Source of the DNA: Aerococcus sp. Group 1
GTDB lineage: Bacteria; Bacillota; Bacilli; Lactobacillales; Aerococcaceae
Length of the DNA: 64,000 nucleotides
Direction of reading: 5' to 3'
Assembly (NCBI RefSeq): GCF_000193205.1
Contig: NC_015278.1
Coordinates: 868,001-932,000, forward strand
Of the stretch, positions 1 to 8,872 are shown one piece after another; position 1 is the stretch's first letter, and every line of letters starts with the position of its first letter. The position numbers and the translations under genes are program-made. The notes under the pieces were generated by a model. The model saw only the letters and a list, made by a program, of their open reading frames with translations. It ran no database searches and was not told where the DNA came from.

Positions 1-528
1 GCCTTTTCCCTGGGGATGAAGCAGCGATTGAGTCTAGCCCTAGCCTTAGTCGGGGATCCGGATATCTTGCTCTTGGATGAACCGACGAATGGTTTAGATC
101 CTCAAGGAATTGCGGATTTTAGGCAGATGATCCAACGACTCAATCAGGAAAGAGGGCTCACTATTATTATCTCTAGTCATATTCTTAGTGAACTCTCCCG
201 AATGATCGATAAGATTGGGATCATCCATGAAGGACGCCTTATCAAGGAAGCCAGCAAGAAAGAAATGGAAAAAGAAAATCGCAACAAATTAGTCCTGACT
301 AGCCAGCACCTGGACCAAATCCTAGTCTATCTAGAAGAAAAGCTCGCGCTTAAGGACTTCTTGGTAGTCGATGAGCAGACCCTTTATATCTATGAATACT
401 TGGACCAGTCTGAGAAAATTTCTCATAGCTTGATTAGAGCGGGGCTTCTCTTTGATAGCTTTAGCTACCAGGAGAATTCCTTGGAGGATTATTATATTCA
501 ATTGACAGGAGGGAGCCAAGATGCTTAA
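1..528 (+). CDS. ABC transporter ATP-binding protein, 5' end missing
   Basis: The gene enters from the left edge; 175 residues of the C-terminal part are visible in frame from base 1. The visible part begins inside the ABC signature ([10 protein letters not shown]), followed by Walker [14 protein letters not shown] and the H-loop in [10 protein letters not shown]. The remaining ~110 residues form the usual variable C-terminal region of drug, antibiotic or bacteriocin-type exporters. The nucleotide-binding subunit would sit on the cytoplasmic face and power the permease encoded next, whose start overlaps this gene by 8 bases. The Walker A motif lies outside the window. Substrate cannot be told; a downstream sensor kinase suggests a stress- or peptide-responsive efflux system. 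Confidence 0.9.
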   Translation, partial: AFSLGMKQRLSLALALVGDPDILLLDEPTNGLDPQGIADFRQMIQRLNQERGLTIIISSHILSELSRMIDKIGIIHEGRLIKEASKKEMEKENRNKLVLTSQHLDQILVYLEEKLALKDFLVVDEQTLYIYEYLDQSEKISHSLIRAGLLFDSFSYQENSLEDYYIQLTGGSQDA

Positions 529-1417
529 TTTTATGCGTTTTGATCTGAAGAAAATGTTTAAAAGTCCTGCCTTCTATATCGGTTTTATTTTTATCTTTGC
601 CTTAGGGATTTTTGGCACCCATGTGTCCCAGCAGAGTGGTTACGGCCAGCCTTATGAGCTTTACAGGGAGACACAAGAAAAAAGGCAGGCGGAAAATGAG
701 GAGAAGCAAGCCAGGGAAAGAAGTGATGACCAAGCAGGGTTAGAAATTTCTCCAGCGCCAAGCCCCACGCTTGACGAAGAAACGTATCAAGCCTTGCAAG
801 AAGAACATTATGCCAACTACAAATTGGATCGTGCTTGCTGGGGATTTATGGTCAATATGACTAAGTATTCATGGGTTTTCTTTGCTCTTTTTCTAGGCTT
901 GGACTTCTTTTCGGGCTATTTGAAGAACCTACTTCCCCTAGAAAAGGCCAGGCAGTCCTGGCTCTTTTCCAAGCTGGGCCTGGCTCTCACCTATGGACTA
1001 ATCTCCTTATGGCTGGGTCTAGTCTTCGGTACTTTGACAACCTTTATGTCTGGGCAAGACTTCACGGGTTTGGATTTTATTAGCTTAGCCAAGCATTTTG
1101 TTTTAATTGAATGCCTGCTGGTTTTCATTATGGCTCTTACCAGCACGATTATCCTCCTTAGTCAAAGTCGGACGGTTAGTGTCGTGTTTGCTATCTTAAT
1201 TTCTCTTGGTCTCCTGGCTTCCTTGCTAGGGGCTTTGAGCAATTTAGTTGATCTGTCCTTAGGGGAATGGATTTACAGCATCCGTTACCAGAGCCTCGAC
1301 TTTAAAGAAACGGAGCCAATCCTCCCTCTCCTATGCCTAGCCTTTAGTCAAATCTTATTGGTTTCTGCCTTTAATAATTATCGCATTCAGAAAATGGATT
1401 TTCACTTTGGTTACTAG
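521..1417 (+). CDS. ABC-2 type transporter permease
   Basis: This 298-residue membrane protein overlaps the ATPase gene by 8 bases, so the two are translationally coupled. It has an N-terminal membrane segment (about residues 15-32), a long extracytoplasmic charged loop (about 38-105, rich in E, K and Q), then about five further hydrophobic segments to the C-terminus. This plan matches ABC-2 permeases of the bacitracin/lantibiotic-immunity kind. It should form the membrane channel of the exporter. I see no feature that identifies the substrate. The start ATG is preceded by GGAGGGAGCCAAG, a good ribosome-binding site. Confidence 0.82.
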   Translation: MLNFMRFDLKKMFKSPAFYIGFIFIFALGIFGTHVSQQSGYGQPYELYRETQEKRQAENEEKQARERSDDQAGLEISPAPSPTLDEETYQALQEEHYANYKLDRACWGFMVNMTKYSWVFFALFLGLDFFSGYLKNLLPLEKARQSWLFSKLGLALTYGLISLWLGLVFGTLTTFMSGQDFTGLDFISLAKHFVLIECLLVFIMALTSTIILLSQSRTVSVVFAILISLGLLASLLGALSNLVDLSLGEWIYSIRYQSLDFKETEPILPLLCLAFSQILLVSAFNNYRIQKMDFHFGY

Positions 1418-1434
1418 GATGAATAGAAGAGAAT

Positions 1435-1480
1435 CTCTGCTAGCTTCTCATTTTTAATAGAAAAGGAGCAGAGAATTTTT
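1435..1480 (+). terminator. Possible terminator or attenuating hairpin between ABC permease and kinase
   Basis: CTCTGCT (1435-1441) pairs with AGCAGAG (1467-1473) and is followed by AATTTTT. The loop is long (25 bases), so termination is probably partial. Confidence 0.45.
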
Positions 1481-1510
1481 CTATACTAGTGAAAAAAGAA
1501 AGGGAAAGAA

Positions 1511-2410
1511 ATGGTGCTATATCTCCTATTATCTCTACTTGTCATTCTTGGGCTGGTCACCTACCTCTATCTGAGTCAGAAGGAAATTACCTATATTAGC
1601 CAGCAATTAGCTGACATTCACAAGAGAAAAACTAACAAACTCTTAAGGCAGCGGGTCTATAGCCCAGCCTTTAACCAGCTGGTAGAGCGAATAAATGCGG
1701 GCTTGACCCAAGAAAGGGAGCTGCGCTTGACCTTGGAAAAGAAGGAAAGGCTGCAACAAGAATTCTTGACTAATCTTTCCCATGACCTCCGAACCCCACT
1801 GACTTCCATCAAAGGCTATATCCAACTCTTGGAAATTGCCCAATCGCAAGCCGACCGTGATCACTATTTGTCTATTTTATCGGGGCGTCTAGGGCGTTTA
1901 ACGCTTTTATTGGACCAGCTTTTTGCTTATATGACCATTGAAGATGATGATTATCCTCTGCACATAGAGAGGATTGATTTGAAGGAAGACTTAGTCACTC
2001 ATTTCTTAGCTTACTATGACCAGTTTCAAGGGCAGGGAATGGACCTAGACTTTACTTTGAGTGATCAACCTGTCTATATTCTTGGCGACCGCAATCTTTT
2101 GCAGCGGGTCTTTGAAAATCTCATCAAAAATACTCTCAAGCATGCTTACCGCAAGGTCCAGGTAAGCCTAGATAAGCAAGGGCGTTTAGTGCTAAGAAAT
2201 GATCTAGCAGAGCCCTTATCCCTCCCCGCCAAAGACCTATTCCAACGTTTTCAGTCAGGTCATGATCAGAGCCCGTCTAACACTTCTGGTTTGGGACTTA
2301 ATATTGTACAAGCAGCTCTCAAGAAAATGGGAGCCACAAGTGTAACAGAGGCTTGCGACCACCAGTTTATACTAAAAATAGACTTTTCGGGGACAGTGGT
2401 GAAGGACTAG
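1511..2410 (+). CDS. Sensor histidine kinase
   Basis: The 299-residue protein has a single N-terminal membrane helix (residues 2-20), a short linker, a dimerisation/phosphoacceptor helix with the H-box around His91 (SHDLRTPLTSIKGY), and a C-terminal ATPase domain with an N-box (ENLIKNTLKHA) and a G-box (GLGLNIVQAALKK). It has almost no extracellular part, so it resembles intramembrane-sensing kinases that monitor a partner ABC transporter. No response regulator lies downstream; it probably sits upstream of the ABC genes, outside the window. The ATG follows AAGGGAAAG. Signal and targets are unknown. Confidence 0.9.
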   Translation: MVLYLLLSLLVILGLVTYLYLSQKEITYISQQLADIHKRKTNKLLRQRVYSPAFNQLVERINAGLTQERELRLTLEKKERLQQEFLTNLSHDLRTPLTSIKGYIQLLEIAQSQADRDHYLSILSGRLGRLTLLLDQLFAYMTIEDDDYPLHIERIDLKEDLVTHFLAYYDQFQGQGMDLDFTLSDQPVYILGDRNLLQRVFENLIKNTLKHAYRKVQVSLDKQGRLVLRNDLAEPLSLPAKDLFQRFQSGHDQSPSNTSGLGLNIVQAALKKMGATSVTEACDHQFILKIDFSGTVVKD

Positions 2411-2535
2411 AATTTAAAAGCAGGTACAGCTGACTTCTCTCTGTTCTTTTCTTCACAAAGATAGTATGATTAACTTGTATAAGTAAGCGTATACATAGGA
2501 TCAAAATAATTAGCAGTGAAGGAAAGGTGAAAGTA

Positions 2536-4353
2536 ATGTTAATTAATGATCAAACGACTTACGCAGCTGAATATGATGTGGTTGTCCTAGGTTTCGGTGG
2601 AGCTGGCGCAACAGCGGCTCGCTTTGCTAGTGATGCGGGGGCTAGGGTTCTCTTGGTTGATTCTGCGCCTAATGGTTATGAAGGGGGCAATACCCGTTAT
2701 TGTGCTCAACTGATAGGGTCGGCGGATAATAAGGAAGCCATGCATAAGTACTATGATGAACTGATGGCTGGCATGGACTTAGATGAAGAAGTCAAAGAAA
2801 CCTATATTGATGGCCTAGTCAATATGGAAGACTATGTTCGTGACTATTTGGACGTCGAACCCTATAGTATCAAAGATCACTTTGACAAGTTTCCACTAGA
2901 ATCTGCCGTGTATGAATACCCTGAATTTGAAGGAGTCGAAACTTATAACTTTATAACCGTCCATGAAGGGATCTTTGACGCTGCCTTGTGGAAAGTTTTA
3001 CGACAAAAAGTAATCGACCGCTCTGACTCCATCGATGTATGGTTTGAGTCACCCGCCCAACATCTCCTCCAAGCCCCAAGGACTAGAGCGATTGTTGGTG
3101 TTCAAATTGAACGTCAAGGTGAAGGAATTAACGTTGCAGCCAAAAATGGGGTGGTTTTATCTGTTGGTGGCTTTGAAAATAATCCTCAAATGATTAAAGA
3201 TTATCTTAATGAAAGTCGTCTGGCTCCCTTAGGCGGCTTATATAACCAAGGACATGGGGTTACCATGGCACTTGAAGTTGGTGCTGACCTCTGGCATATG
3301 GCTAATTATGAGTCATTGGGGATGTATCATGGAGCCGCCTTTGATGTGCCAGCTGGTGAACGGGCGACTCTACATGCCTTTGGAACCCAACCTTTAACCC
3401 ATGGTAGCATCCTAGTTATTGGGGATGACGGATCACGTTACTTCAAAGAAGATGAAGCCAACCGCCATGGACATATCTATAATCACGGCATTTGGCGGGT
3501 GCCTCAAAGCCAAGCAAGGCCCTATATTATTTTTGACCATAAGAAGTATGAAGAGTTAAGTCAAGCGGATGGTCTCTTTGTGGATTACGCTAAAAAGGCG
3601 GTAAAAGCTGATAGCCTAGCTGAATTGGCCCAAGCACTTGACTTGGATAGTCAAGTGTTAGAAGCCACAGTTAAGGACTTTAACCACTTTGCCGATGCAG
3701 GCGTGGACTATGCCTTTGGTCGTTCAGCCGAATCCATGACTGCTCTTGATGCGGAAGGACCATATTACGCGATTCCAATTGTCCAAACCATGCTAAATAC
3801 CCAAGGGGGGCCACGTCGGAATGCTAAGGCTGAGATTTTAGATAGCCATGATCAAGTCATTCCTAATCTTTACGGAGCTGGTGAACTGGGTGGGATCACT
3901 CCAGGAATGTACCAAGGCGGGATGAATATTGCTGAATGCTTGATCTTTGGTAAGATTGCGGGTGAAAATGCTGCCCAAGAAAAGGAGAAATCGACAAGTC
4001 AGCTGACAGATTCAGTTGTTGTAGGAAACAAAGTCGATCTGCAAAGTGACTTAGAGAGGGGAGTGGCTACTAAAGACCTGCAATTAGAGGATAATCAATA
4101 CCTGGGGACAAGCCATTCCGGCATGGGGGATGAGTTAAACGTGGTAGTTACCCTGGACAGGGATCAATTAAGAGAAATCACTGTCTTAGACCATAATGAA
4201 AGTGAGCAACAGGGTCATACCGTCTTCTATGAATTGCCTCAAGCCATGATTGCCGCGAATTCAACCGATGTTGATGCTATTTCTGGCGCTACCCTAAGTT
4301 CCGAGGCCCTCAAAGAAGCTGTAGCCGATGCCATTGCTAAGAGTAAGCAATAA
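2536..4353 (+). CDS. FAD-dependent fumarate reductase-like flavoprotein with C-terminal FMN-binding domain
   Basis: About 605 residues. The N-terminus carries a Rossmann FAD site (VVVLGFGGAGATAARFA, then LLVDSAP) and the C-terminal half of that domain ends with YGAGELGGITPGMYQGG, as in the fumarate reductase/flavocytochrome c family. A small FMN-binding domain occupies about residues 500-605 and has the flavinylation motif DAISGAT, where ApbE-type enzymes attach FMN to the Thr. No signal peptide is present, so the enzyme is predicted cytosolic, unlike many extracellular relatives. I chose ATG 2536 because AAAGG sits 8 bases before it; GTG 2527 is in frame but overlaps that site. Substrate (fumarate, urocanate or another enoate) cannot be decided. 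Confidence 0.85.
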   Translation: MLINDQTTYAAEYDVVVLGFGGAGATAARFASDAGARVLLVDSAPNGYEGGNTRYCAQLIGSADNKEAMHKYYDELMAGMDLDEEVKETYIDGLVNMEDYVRDYLDVEPYSIKDHFDKFPLESAVYEYPEFEGVETYNFITVHEGIFDAALWKVLRQKVIDRSDSIDVWFESPAQHLLQAPRTRAIVGVQIERQGEGINVAAKNGVVLSVGGFENNPQMIKDYLNESRLAPLGGLYNQGHGVTMALEVGADLWHMANYESLGMYHGAAFDVPAGERATLHAFGTQPLTHGSILVIGDDGSRYFKEDEANRHGHIYNHGIWRVPQSQARPYIIFDHKKYEELSQADGLFVDYAKKAVKADSLAELAQALDLDSQVLEATVKDFNHFADAGVDYAFGRSAESMTALDAEGPYYAIPIVQTMLNTQGGPRRNAKAEILDSHDQVIPNLYGAGELGGITPGMYQGGMNIAECLIFGKIAGENAAQEKEKSTSQLTDSVVVGNKVDLQSDLERGVATKDLQLEDNQYLGTSHSGMGDELNVVVTLDRDQLREITVLDHNESEQQGHTVFYELPQAMIAANSTDVDAISGATLSSEALKEAVADAIAKSKQ

Positions 4354-4386
4354 ATAAGTTAATCATCAAATATATATAGACAAGTT

Positions 4387-4418
4387 AAAGGCCTAGTTTA
4401 ACTCTGGGTCTTTATTTT
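4387..4418 (+). terminator. Rho-independent terminator after the flavoprotein gene
   Basis: AAAGGCCTAG (4387-4396) pairs with CTGGGTCTTT (4404-4413) with two G-U pairs and a 7-base loop, followed by ATTTTG. Confidence 0.8.
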
Positions 4419-4446
4419 GTTTATATGTGCAATAAGTCTCTTTTGC

Positions 4447-4473
4447 TTGCTTAAATGATAACGTTTTTATAAT
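4447..4473 (+). promoter_or_regulatory. Weak candidate promoter for the LCP/capsule genes
   Basis: A perfect TATAAT at 4468-4473 lies 15 bases after TTGCTT (4447-4452). The spacing is short, so this is only a candidate. The 200 bases up to the LCP start are very AT-rich and contain no gene. Confidence 0.3.
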
Positions 4474-4617
4474 AATTTCATATGTTATTGCAAAAAAAGT
4501 TGTGTTATTATGAAAATTGATTAATAGGCCTATTTTTCAGGCTTATTTGGAATGTTCATATATCGTTATAAGTTCATGTGAATAACTTTAAAGACAACTT
4601 TTAAGGAAAGAAATTAT

Positions 4618-4722
4618 ATGACAGATAATTTTGATAACAAAAGAAGATCTCATCGTGACCGGCCCTCTACCCGTGAAGACTATCGGTCCCAAGTAGAGCA
4701 GCCGAAAAAACTCCGGATTTGG
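4618..4722 (+). pseudogene. LCP-family gene, 5' fragment cut off by an insertion sequence
   Basis: The 35 native codons encode the basic cytoplasmic N-terminus of a LytR-CpsA-Psr protein (many R, K and D; ends LRIW). The ATG has AAGGAAAG 8 bases upstream. The reading frame then runs into the IS and stops at 4893, giving a useless 91-residue fusion. The codon TGG at 4720-4722 is repeated at 6377-6379 on the far side of the IS, in the same reading frame, so the intact gene can be reconstructed exactly as ...LRIW-PWVLG.... LCP enzymes attach undecaprenyl-linked glycopolymers such as capsule to peptidoglycan. Confidence 0.85.
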
Positions 4723-4747
4723 TATGGTGACCCCAATAAGTTGGACT
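4723..4747 (+). repeat. Left terminal inverted repeat of the IS
   Basis: Begins TATGGTGACCCC and continues to GTTGGACT. It matches the reverse complement of the right end at 21 of 25 positions; the core GTGACCCC and AAGTTGGACT are shared. Confidence 0.8.
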
Positions 4748-4835
4748 TTATATATAGTGAGTTGGCCTTTGGCCAGCTCTTTTTTGTTGCTTACAGTTCT
4801 TGCTTATTTCTTGCCGACACATTTACTCAGAAATT

Positions 4836-4879
4836 TAAACTTGTCAAGAGGAAGAGCGTAGCGGCTCTTGATAAGTTTA
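4836..4879 (-). terminator. Hairpin behind the transposase genes
   Basis: A 14-bp stem (4836-4849 with 4866-4879, one G-U pair) lies just after the transposase stop. It probably ends transposase transcription; no strong T-run follows on the minus strand. Confidence 0.55.
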
Positions 4880-4896
4880 AAGTTTATGTGTAATCA

Positions 4897-5787
4897 TTAA
4901 GCGGCGAAAGAAGCGTGATGAAGACGAAATTCTATAGGACTCCTAAAATCTAATTTTTCTTTGATTCTTTCACCATTGTAATAGATTATAAAATCTTCAA
5001 TCGCTTGTGCTAATTCTTCAAAGGAATGATAAGTCCGACCATAGTAGACTTCTTGTTTTAGTAGACTAAAGAAATTCTCCATTGGCGAATTATCTAAGCA
5101 ATTTCCTTTACGAGACATACTTTGAAAAATTCGGTGATCCTTCAAGAGCCGGGTGTAACTTTTCATTTGATAGGCCCAGCCCTGATCAGAATGAAAGGTT
5201 CTTCTGTATGGACATAATTTACTTGCTTCAATGGCAGCTTGTAGCCCCTCCAACATGCTTTGTCCATTAGGCTGATGTGTTATCTTAAAAGAAATAATTT
5301 CTCGATTAAATAGATCCATGTAAGGATCTAAATAGAGTTTTCCAGTTTGATAATTCCCAGAATCATCGGCATAGTAGTATTTAAATTCTGTTGTGTCTGT
5401 TGTTATTTTTTGATAAGGAATGGTCGAATCAAACCGCCGGTTGATACGATTTGGCGCTATCTCTCCAATCGTTCCTTTGTAGGAATTATATTTTCTTGTC
5501 TTTCTAGTATAGCTAGTGACCTGTATCCCCATAATTTTCATTAGGCGTTGAACTTTGTTTTTACTGACCTTATAACCACGGGAAAGCAGTTCAGCTCGCA
5601 TTCTTCGATAACCATAATCCTTATGGGTTTCTCTGATGTCTTTCATTTCCTCTTTTAAATCGGCATCCTTATCAATTTCCTCATCTTTATTTTTCCAATA
5701 AAAGTAGGTCGATTTAGGAAACTTTAAAACGCTAAGAATATCTTTTAAAGCATATTTTTCATCATGGAGACGTGTGATTTCGGTCAC
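4897..5787 (-). CDS. IS3-family transposase OrfB (DDE integrase domain)
   Basis: The 296-residue frame has an N-terminal HTH_21-type segment (HKDYGYRRMRAELLSRGYK) and an rve integrase core. Its catalytic residues are visible: Asp in TTDTTEF, Asp in FHSDQGWAY and Glu in MENFFSLLKQE. It overlaps the end of OrfA by one base (TAGTG), in the -1 frame. In this family OrfB is normally made as an OrfAB fusion by -1 frameshifting. The OrfA end carries AAAAG followed by AAG and AAAT, which could serve as the slippery site. GTG 5787 is the first start codon in this frame but has no good ribosome-binding site, fitting production by frameshifting. Confidence 0.92.
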   Translation of the reverse strand: MTEITRLHDEKYALKDILSVLKFPKSTYFYWKNKDEEIDKDADLKEEMKDIRETHKDYGYRRMRAELLSRGYKVSKNKVQRLMKIMGIQVTSYTRKTRKYNSYKGTIGEIAPNRINRRFDSTIPYQKITTDTTEFKYYYADDSGNYQTGKLYLDPYMDLFNREIISFKITHQPNGQSMLEGLQAAIEASKLCPYRRTFHSDQGWAYQMKSYTRLLKDHRIFQSMSRKGNCLDNSPMENFFSLLKQEVYYGRTYHSFEELAQAIEDFIIYYNGERIKEKLDFRSPIEFRLHHASFAA

Positions 5788-6323
5788 TATTTCTTCTTTT
5801 CTCGCTTGACTCTTTGAGCCACACGTCTCCTCAATCCTTTTAAAAATTTGTTCTCAATTTCTAAATCCGTAATCCGTTGTTCAAGTTCCTTTATTTTTGC
5901 TTCACTTAACTGATTGGTTTCGCTGCTATCCTTTATTTGATTGATTTGTGATTTCTTTTTAGACACTTTAGGTGGCCTTCCTTTCCTCGCGGAAAGGCCA
6001 TCAAGTCCTCTTTCATGATAAGCTCTTCGCCAATTAGCGATTAGACTTGGATTATTCATGTTTAATGAATTGGCCAATTCGCGATAACTCATTTCCGTAC
6101 TTTCATACAATTCTATCGCATTTAATTTGAATTCAACAGTATAAACCTGTTGAGTCCGCCTTTTCTTTAAACCATCTACACCAAATTCATAATAGTTATT
6201 AACCCACCTTCGTAAAATAGAAGGATCTATTCCTGCTTTATTAGCTAAGGTTCGATAACTTCCTTTTTTCGCAATATAGTCTCCTACTAAATTCAGTTTA
6301 AATTCTAATGAATATTTAGACAT
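5787..6323 (-). CDS. IS3-family transposase OrfA (helix-turn-helix protein)
   Basis: A 178-residue protein with two successive helix-turn-helix units (about residues 1-55 and 60-115, the latter with YRELANSLNMNNPSLIANWR) followed by a basic linker and a leucine-zipper-like helix (IKELEQRITDLEIENKFL). It binds the IS ends and provides the N-terminal part of the OrfAB transposase. ATG 6323 is preceded by GGGGG at a spacing of 9 bases; those bases belong to the terminal repeat. The C-terminus is strongly basic (REKKK). Confidence 0.9.
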   Translation of the reverse strand: MSKYSLEFKLNLVGDYIAKKGSYRTLANKAGIDPSILRRWVNNYYEFGVDGLKKRRTQQVYTVEFKLNAIELYESTEMSYRELANSLNMNNPSLIANWRRAYHERGLDGLSARKGRPPKVSKKKSQINQIKDSSETNQLSEAKIKELEQRITDLEIENKFLKGLRRRVAQRVKREKKK

Positions 6324-6351
6324 AAAAATAACCCCCAAAAGTTGAATTCTT

Positions 6352-6376
6352 AGTCCAACTTTTGGGGGTCACTACA
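6352..6376 (-). repeat. Right terminal inverted repeat of the IS
   Basis: Read on the minus strand it begins TGTAGTGACCCCC and ends GTTGGACT, the TG start being typical of the IS150 group. Its outer end touches the second TGG target copy at 6377. Confidence 0.8.
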
Positions 6377-7276
6377 TGGCCCTGGGTCCTGGGTGTTTTA
6401 TTAGTCCTTCTTTGTATCGGGGGCTGGATTGCCTTCAAGGCTTATAGTGATGTCAAAGAAACCTCTGACCAAATGTACCAAGCGGCTGACTATAAGTCTA
6501 AGCGGAAGGGTCAGGTCGATTTAAATCAAGGTGACCAAGCTTTTTCAGTTCTACTGATGGGGATTGATACCGGTTCCCTAGGTCGAACGGAACAAGGCCG
6601 GTCCGATACCATGATGGTGATGACCGTTAACCCCAAGACCCAACAAACGACCTTGCTTTCCATTCCTCGGGATACCTATACTACCATCCTGCCAAGTGGC
6701 AACAAAGACAAGATCAACCATGCCTATGCTTACGGCGGAGCAGGGGGAGCGGTCGAAACCGTGCAAAACCTGCTCGATATACCTATTGACTATTATGTCT
6801 CTGTCAACATGCAGGGCTTGGAAGACATGATCAATGTCCTAGGAGGAGTAACGGTAACGCCACCGATCAGCTTTACTGAAGATGGCCACCAATTTGTTCA
6901 AGGACAGCCGTCGACTTTAAATGGTGAAGCCGCCTTAGCCTATGTTCGTAACCGCTATGATGATCCGGAAGGGGACTATGGCCGCCAAGCCCGGCAACGG
7001 CAAGTGATCCTGGCCTGCCTCAAGGAAGCAGCTTCCTTATCCTCCCTGCCTAATTATCAAGAAATCTTAAATACGATCGGTAATAATATCCAAACCAACT
7101 TGGCCTTTTCGGATATGAAGGACCTCTTCACCAATTATCGTGATGGGGCTAACCATATTAACCAGGCCCAATTAAAAGGCTCGGGTCAAATGATAGACGG
7201 GGTCTACTATGAAATTATCCCCGAAGCCAATATTCAAGAAGCTTCAAGCAAGCTCAAAGCAGAATTAAATCTCTAA
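6362..7276 (+). pseudogene. LCP-family gene, 3' fragment (membrane helix and catalytic domain)
   Basis: The native part resumes at TGG 6377 and encodes one membrane helix (PWVLGVLLVLLCIGGW) and a full LCP catalytic domain: LLMGIDTG, GRSDTMM, SIPRDTY, KINHAYAYGG and the Arg-rich NRYDDPEGDYGRQARQRQ. The frame is open back to a TTG at 6362 inside the IS end, without a ribosome-binding site. If an IS-borne transcript and start are used, an almost complete membrane enzyme lacking only its cytoplasmic tail could be made. Otherwise the gene is dead and capsule attachment would depend on another LCP protein. It is directly followed by the capsule regulatory genes. Confidence 0.85.
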
Positions 7277-7294
7277 CACTAATAGTTACCAGCC

Positions 7295-7321
7295 AAATAG
7301 CGCTCTAATCCAGCGCTATTT
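7295..7321 (+). terminator. Hairpin between LCP gene and cpsC
   Basis: AAATAGCGCT (7295-7304) pairs perfectly with AGCGCTATTT (7312-7321), 7-base loop, but the T-run is only three bases, so read-through into the capsule genes is likely. Confidence 0.55.
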
Positions 7322-7365
7322 CCATGCATAAAACAATAAATTAGGAAAGGTCGTGTTGATTAGCG

Positions 7366-8130
7366 ATGGAAGAAGAAATTAGTTTATTAGATCTCTGGCA
7401 GATCATCAAAGAGCATATTTATGTCATCTTTATCAGTAGTTTGGTAGGAGTTCTCTTAGCAGCGGCCTATGCCTTTGTCTTAGCTACCCCCATCTACCAG
7501 TCCTCTACCGAGATCTTAGTTAACCAAAGCGAGAGTAAGGGGCAAAACAATACCCTCAACCAAGATATTAACGCTTCCCTGCAATTAATTAATACTTATT
7601 CTGATGTCATTCGTAATGAAGTGGTCCTGAGTCCGGTCATTGACCAACTTAACTTACAGGAAAATCCTGACCAACTCCGGGAAAAGATTTCAGTGGAAAG
7701 TAAGAACAATTCCCAGGTCTTTTCCATTATTGTTAACGACCCTAACCCTGAACGCGCAGCGACCATCGCTAACACCACAGCTGAAGTCTTCCAAAAGGCT
7801 ATCCGCAAGATGATGAATATCGATAATGTGTCCATCATTTCTAAGGCTCAAGCCTCTCATTCACCGGTTTCACCACGCAAGGGTCTGGCCCTCTTAATTG
7901 GTTTAGTTCTAGGGATGGGGGTTGGCCTAGTCATTGCCTTTATCCATGAACTCACCGATAATACGGTCAAGGATGTTGACTTCTTGACCAAAGAAATTGG
8001 CTGGAACATGCTCGGCCGGGTTAGTGAACTGTCAGAAAATGACTTGAAAGTCACTCACAAGGCCAACGAATTGCAACAAATTTACCACCCTGACCAAGAC
8101 CAAGGTCAAGGCCAGCGCAAACGGGTATAA
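7366..8130 (+). CDS. cpsC: Capsular polysaccharide chain-length/kinase-activating protein (CpsC/Wzz type)
   Basis: The 254-residue protein has the Wzz plan: a cytoplasmic start (EEEISLLDLWQIIKEH), a first membrane helix (about residues 20-40), an extracytoplasmic domain, and a second helix (about 170-195, GLALLIGLVLGMGVG) after a Pro-rich SPVSPRKG motif. The cytoplasmic tail would contact the tyrosine kinase CpsD encoded next. In Gram-positive capsule loci this pair sets polymer length and export. The ATG lies 90 bases after the LCP gene. The gene stops 14 bases before the cpsD start, whose ribosome-binding site overlaps the stop. Confidence 0.9.
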   Translation: MEEEISLLDLWQIIKEHIYVIFISSLVGVLLAAAYAFVLATPIYQSSTEILVNQSESKGQNNTLNQDINASLQLINTYSDVIRNEVVLSPVIDQLNLQENPDQLREKISVESKNNSQVFSIIVNDPNPERAATIANTTAEVFQKAIRKMMNIDNVSIISKAQASHSPVSPRKGLALLIGLVLGMGVGLVIAFIHELTDNTVKDVDFLTKEIGWNMLGRVSELSENDLKVTHKANELQQIYHPDQDQGQGQRKRV

Positions 8131-8144
8131 GGAGGTTATCAGCT

Positions 8145-8845
8145 ATGTTTGGTAGAAAGAAAAAACAGAAATCAAAAAGCCAGCCGACCGTCCCGGTTTA
8201 GTGGTCGTGGATAATCCCACCTCAGCTATGGCAGAACAATTCCGGACCATCCGGACCAATATCCAGTTCTCTATGTTGGACAAGGAATTAAAAACATTTA
8301 ATGTGACTTCACCGGGACCCGCTTCGGGAAAGTCCTTCTTATCGGCTAATATCGCAGCTGCCTTTGCTAGTGATGATAAGCGGGTGCTCTTATTGGATGC
8401 CGATATGCGTAAACCCACCGTTCATAAGACTTTTGGCGTGCCTAACGATCGGGGCCTAACTAACCTTCTAACCGATAGTCGGCTGGAAATCCACCAAGTG
8501 ATTAAGAAATCCTATGTACCGAACTTATTCTACTTAACCTGTGGCGCTATTCCACCTAATCCTTCAGAGCTCTTAGCTTCCAAACGGATGCAGGAATTGA
8601 TGGATCAATTGCGCAATGTCTTTGACATCATTGTCTTGGACTGCCCACCAGTCCTGGCCGCTACCGATGCCCAAGTGGTATCCGCCCGGGTTGACGGGAC
8701 GGTGGTTGTGGTGCCGTACGGCCAATGTACTAAGGATGAAGTTAAGGAAAGCCAGGCCCTACTAGACAAGGTCAACACCAATGTGCTTGGAGTCATTATG
8801 AACCGGACCGAAAGAACTGAAGACTACTATTACTACTACGAGTAA
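8145..8845 (+). pseudogene. cpsD: Capsule tyrosine kinase CpsD, reading frame broken near the start
   Basis: ATG 8145 has an excellent site (AAGGAGG) and begins MFGRKKK as CpsD proteins do, but this frame stops at 8201. The kinase body is in the -1 frame, open from 8156: VVVDNPTSAMAEQFRTIRTN, Walker A (PGPASGKSF), Walker A' (VLLLDADMRKP), Walker B (IIVLDCPP) and a C-terminal Tyr cluster YYYYYE that is the autophosphorylation site in this family. One extra A in the A-run at 8161-8165 or 8174-8178 restores a 233-residue protein, the usual length. Without it, translation would need GTG 8201, which has no ribosome-binding site. All catalytic motifs are intact. Confidence 0.85.
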
Positions 8846-8872
8846 GAATAAATCGAGAAGGAGTAAAGCTCT

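Larger units (their letters stand above)
4723..6376 (-). mobile_element. IS3-family (IS150-like) insertion sequence, complete
   Basis: The element is 1654 bp with both transposase frames on the minus strand and imperfect 25-base terminal repeats (21 of 25 matching when the ends are aligned). The flanking TGG at 4720-4722 and 6377-6379 fits a 3-bp target duplication, as usual for IS3 elements. The target is the codon just before the membrane helix of the LCP gene. Both transposase frames are open and the catalytic acidic residues are present, so the copy may be active. Confidence 0.88.

Noticed and set aside
2527..2535. GTG start three codons before the chosen flavoprotein start
   Set aside because: It overlaps the ribosome-binding site that is correctly spaced for ATG 2536.
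4897..6338. CRISPR or repeat array
   Set aside because: No regularly spaced repeats anywhere in the window; the inverted repeats here are IS ends.
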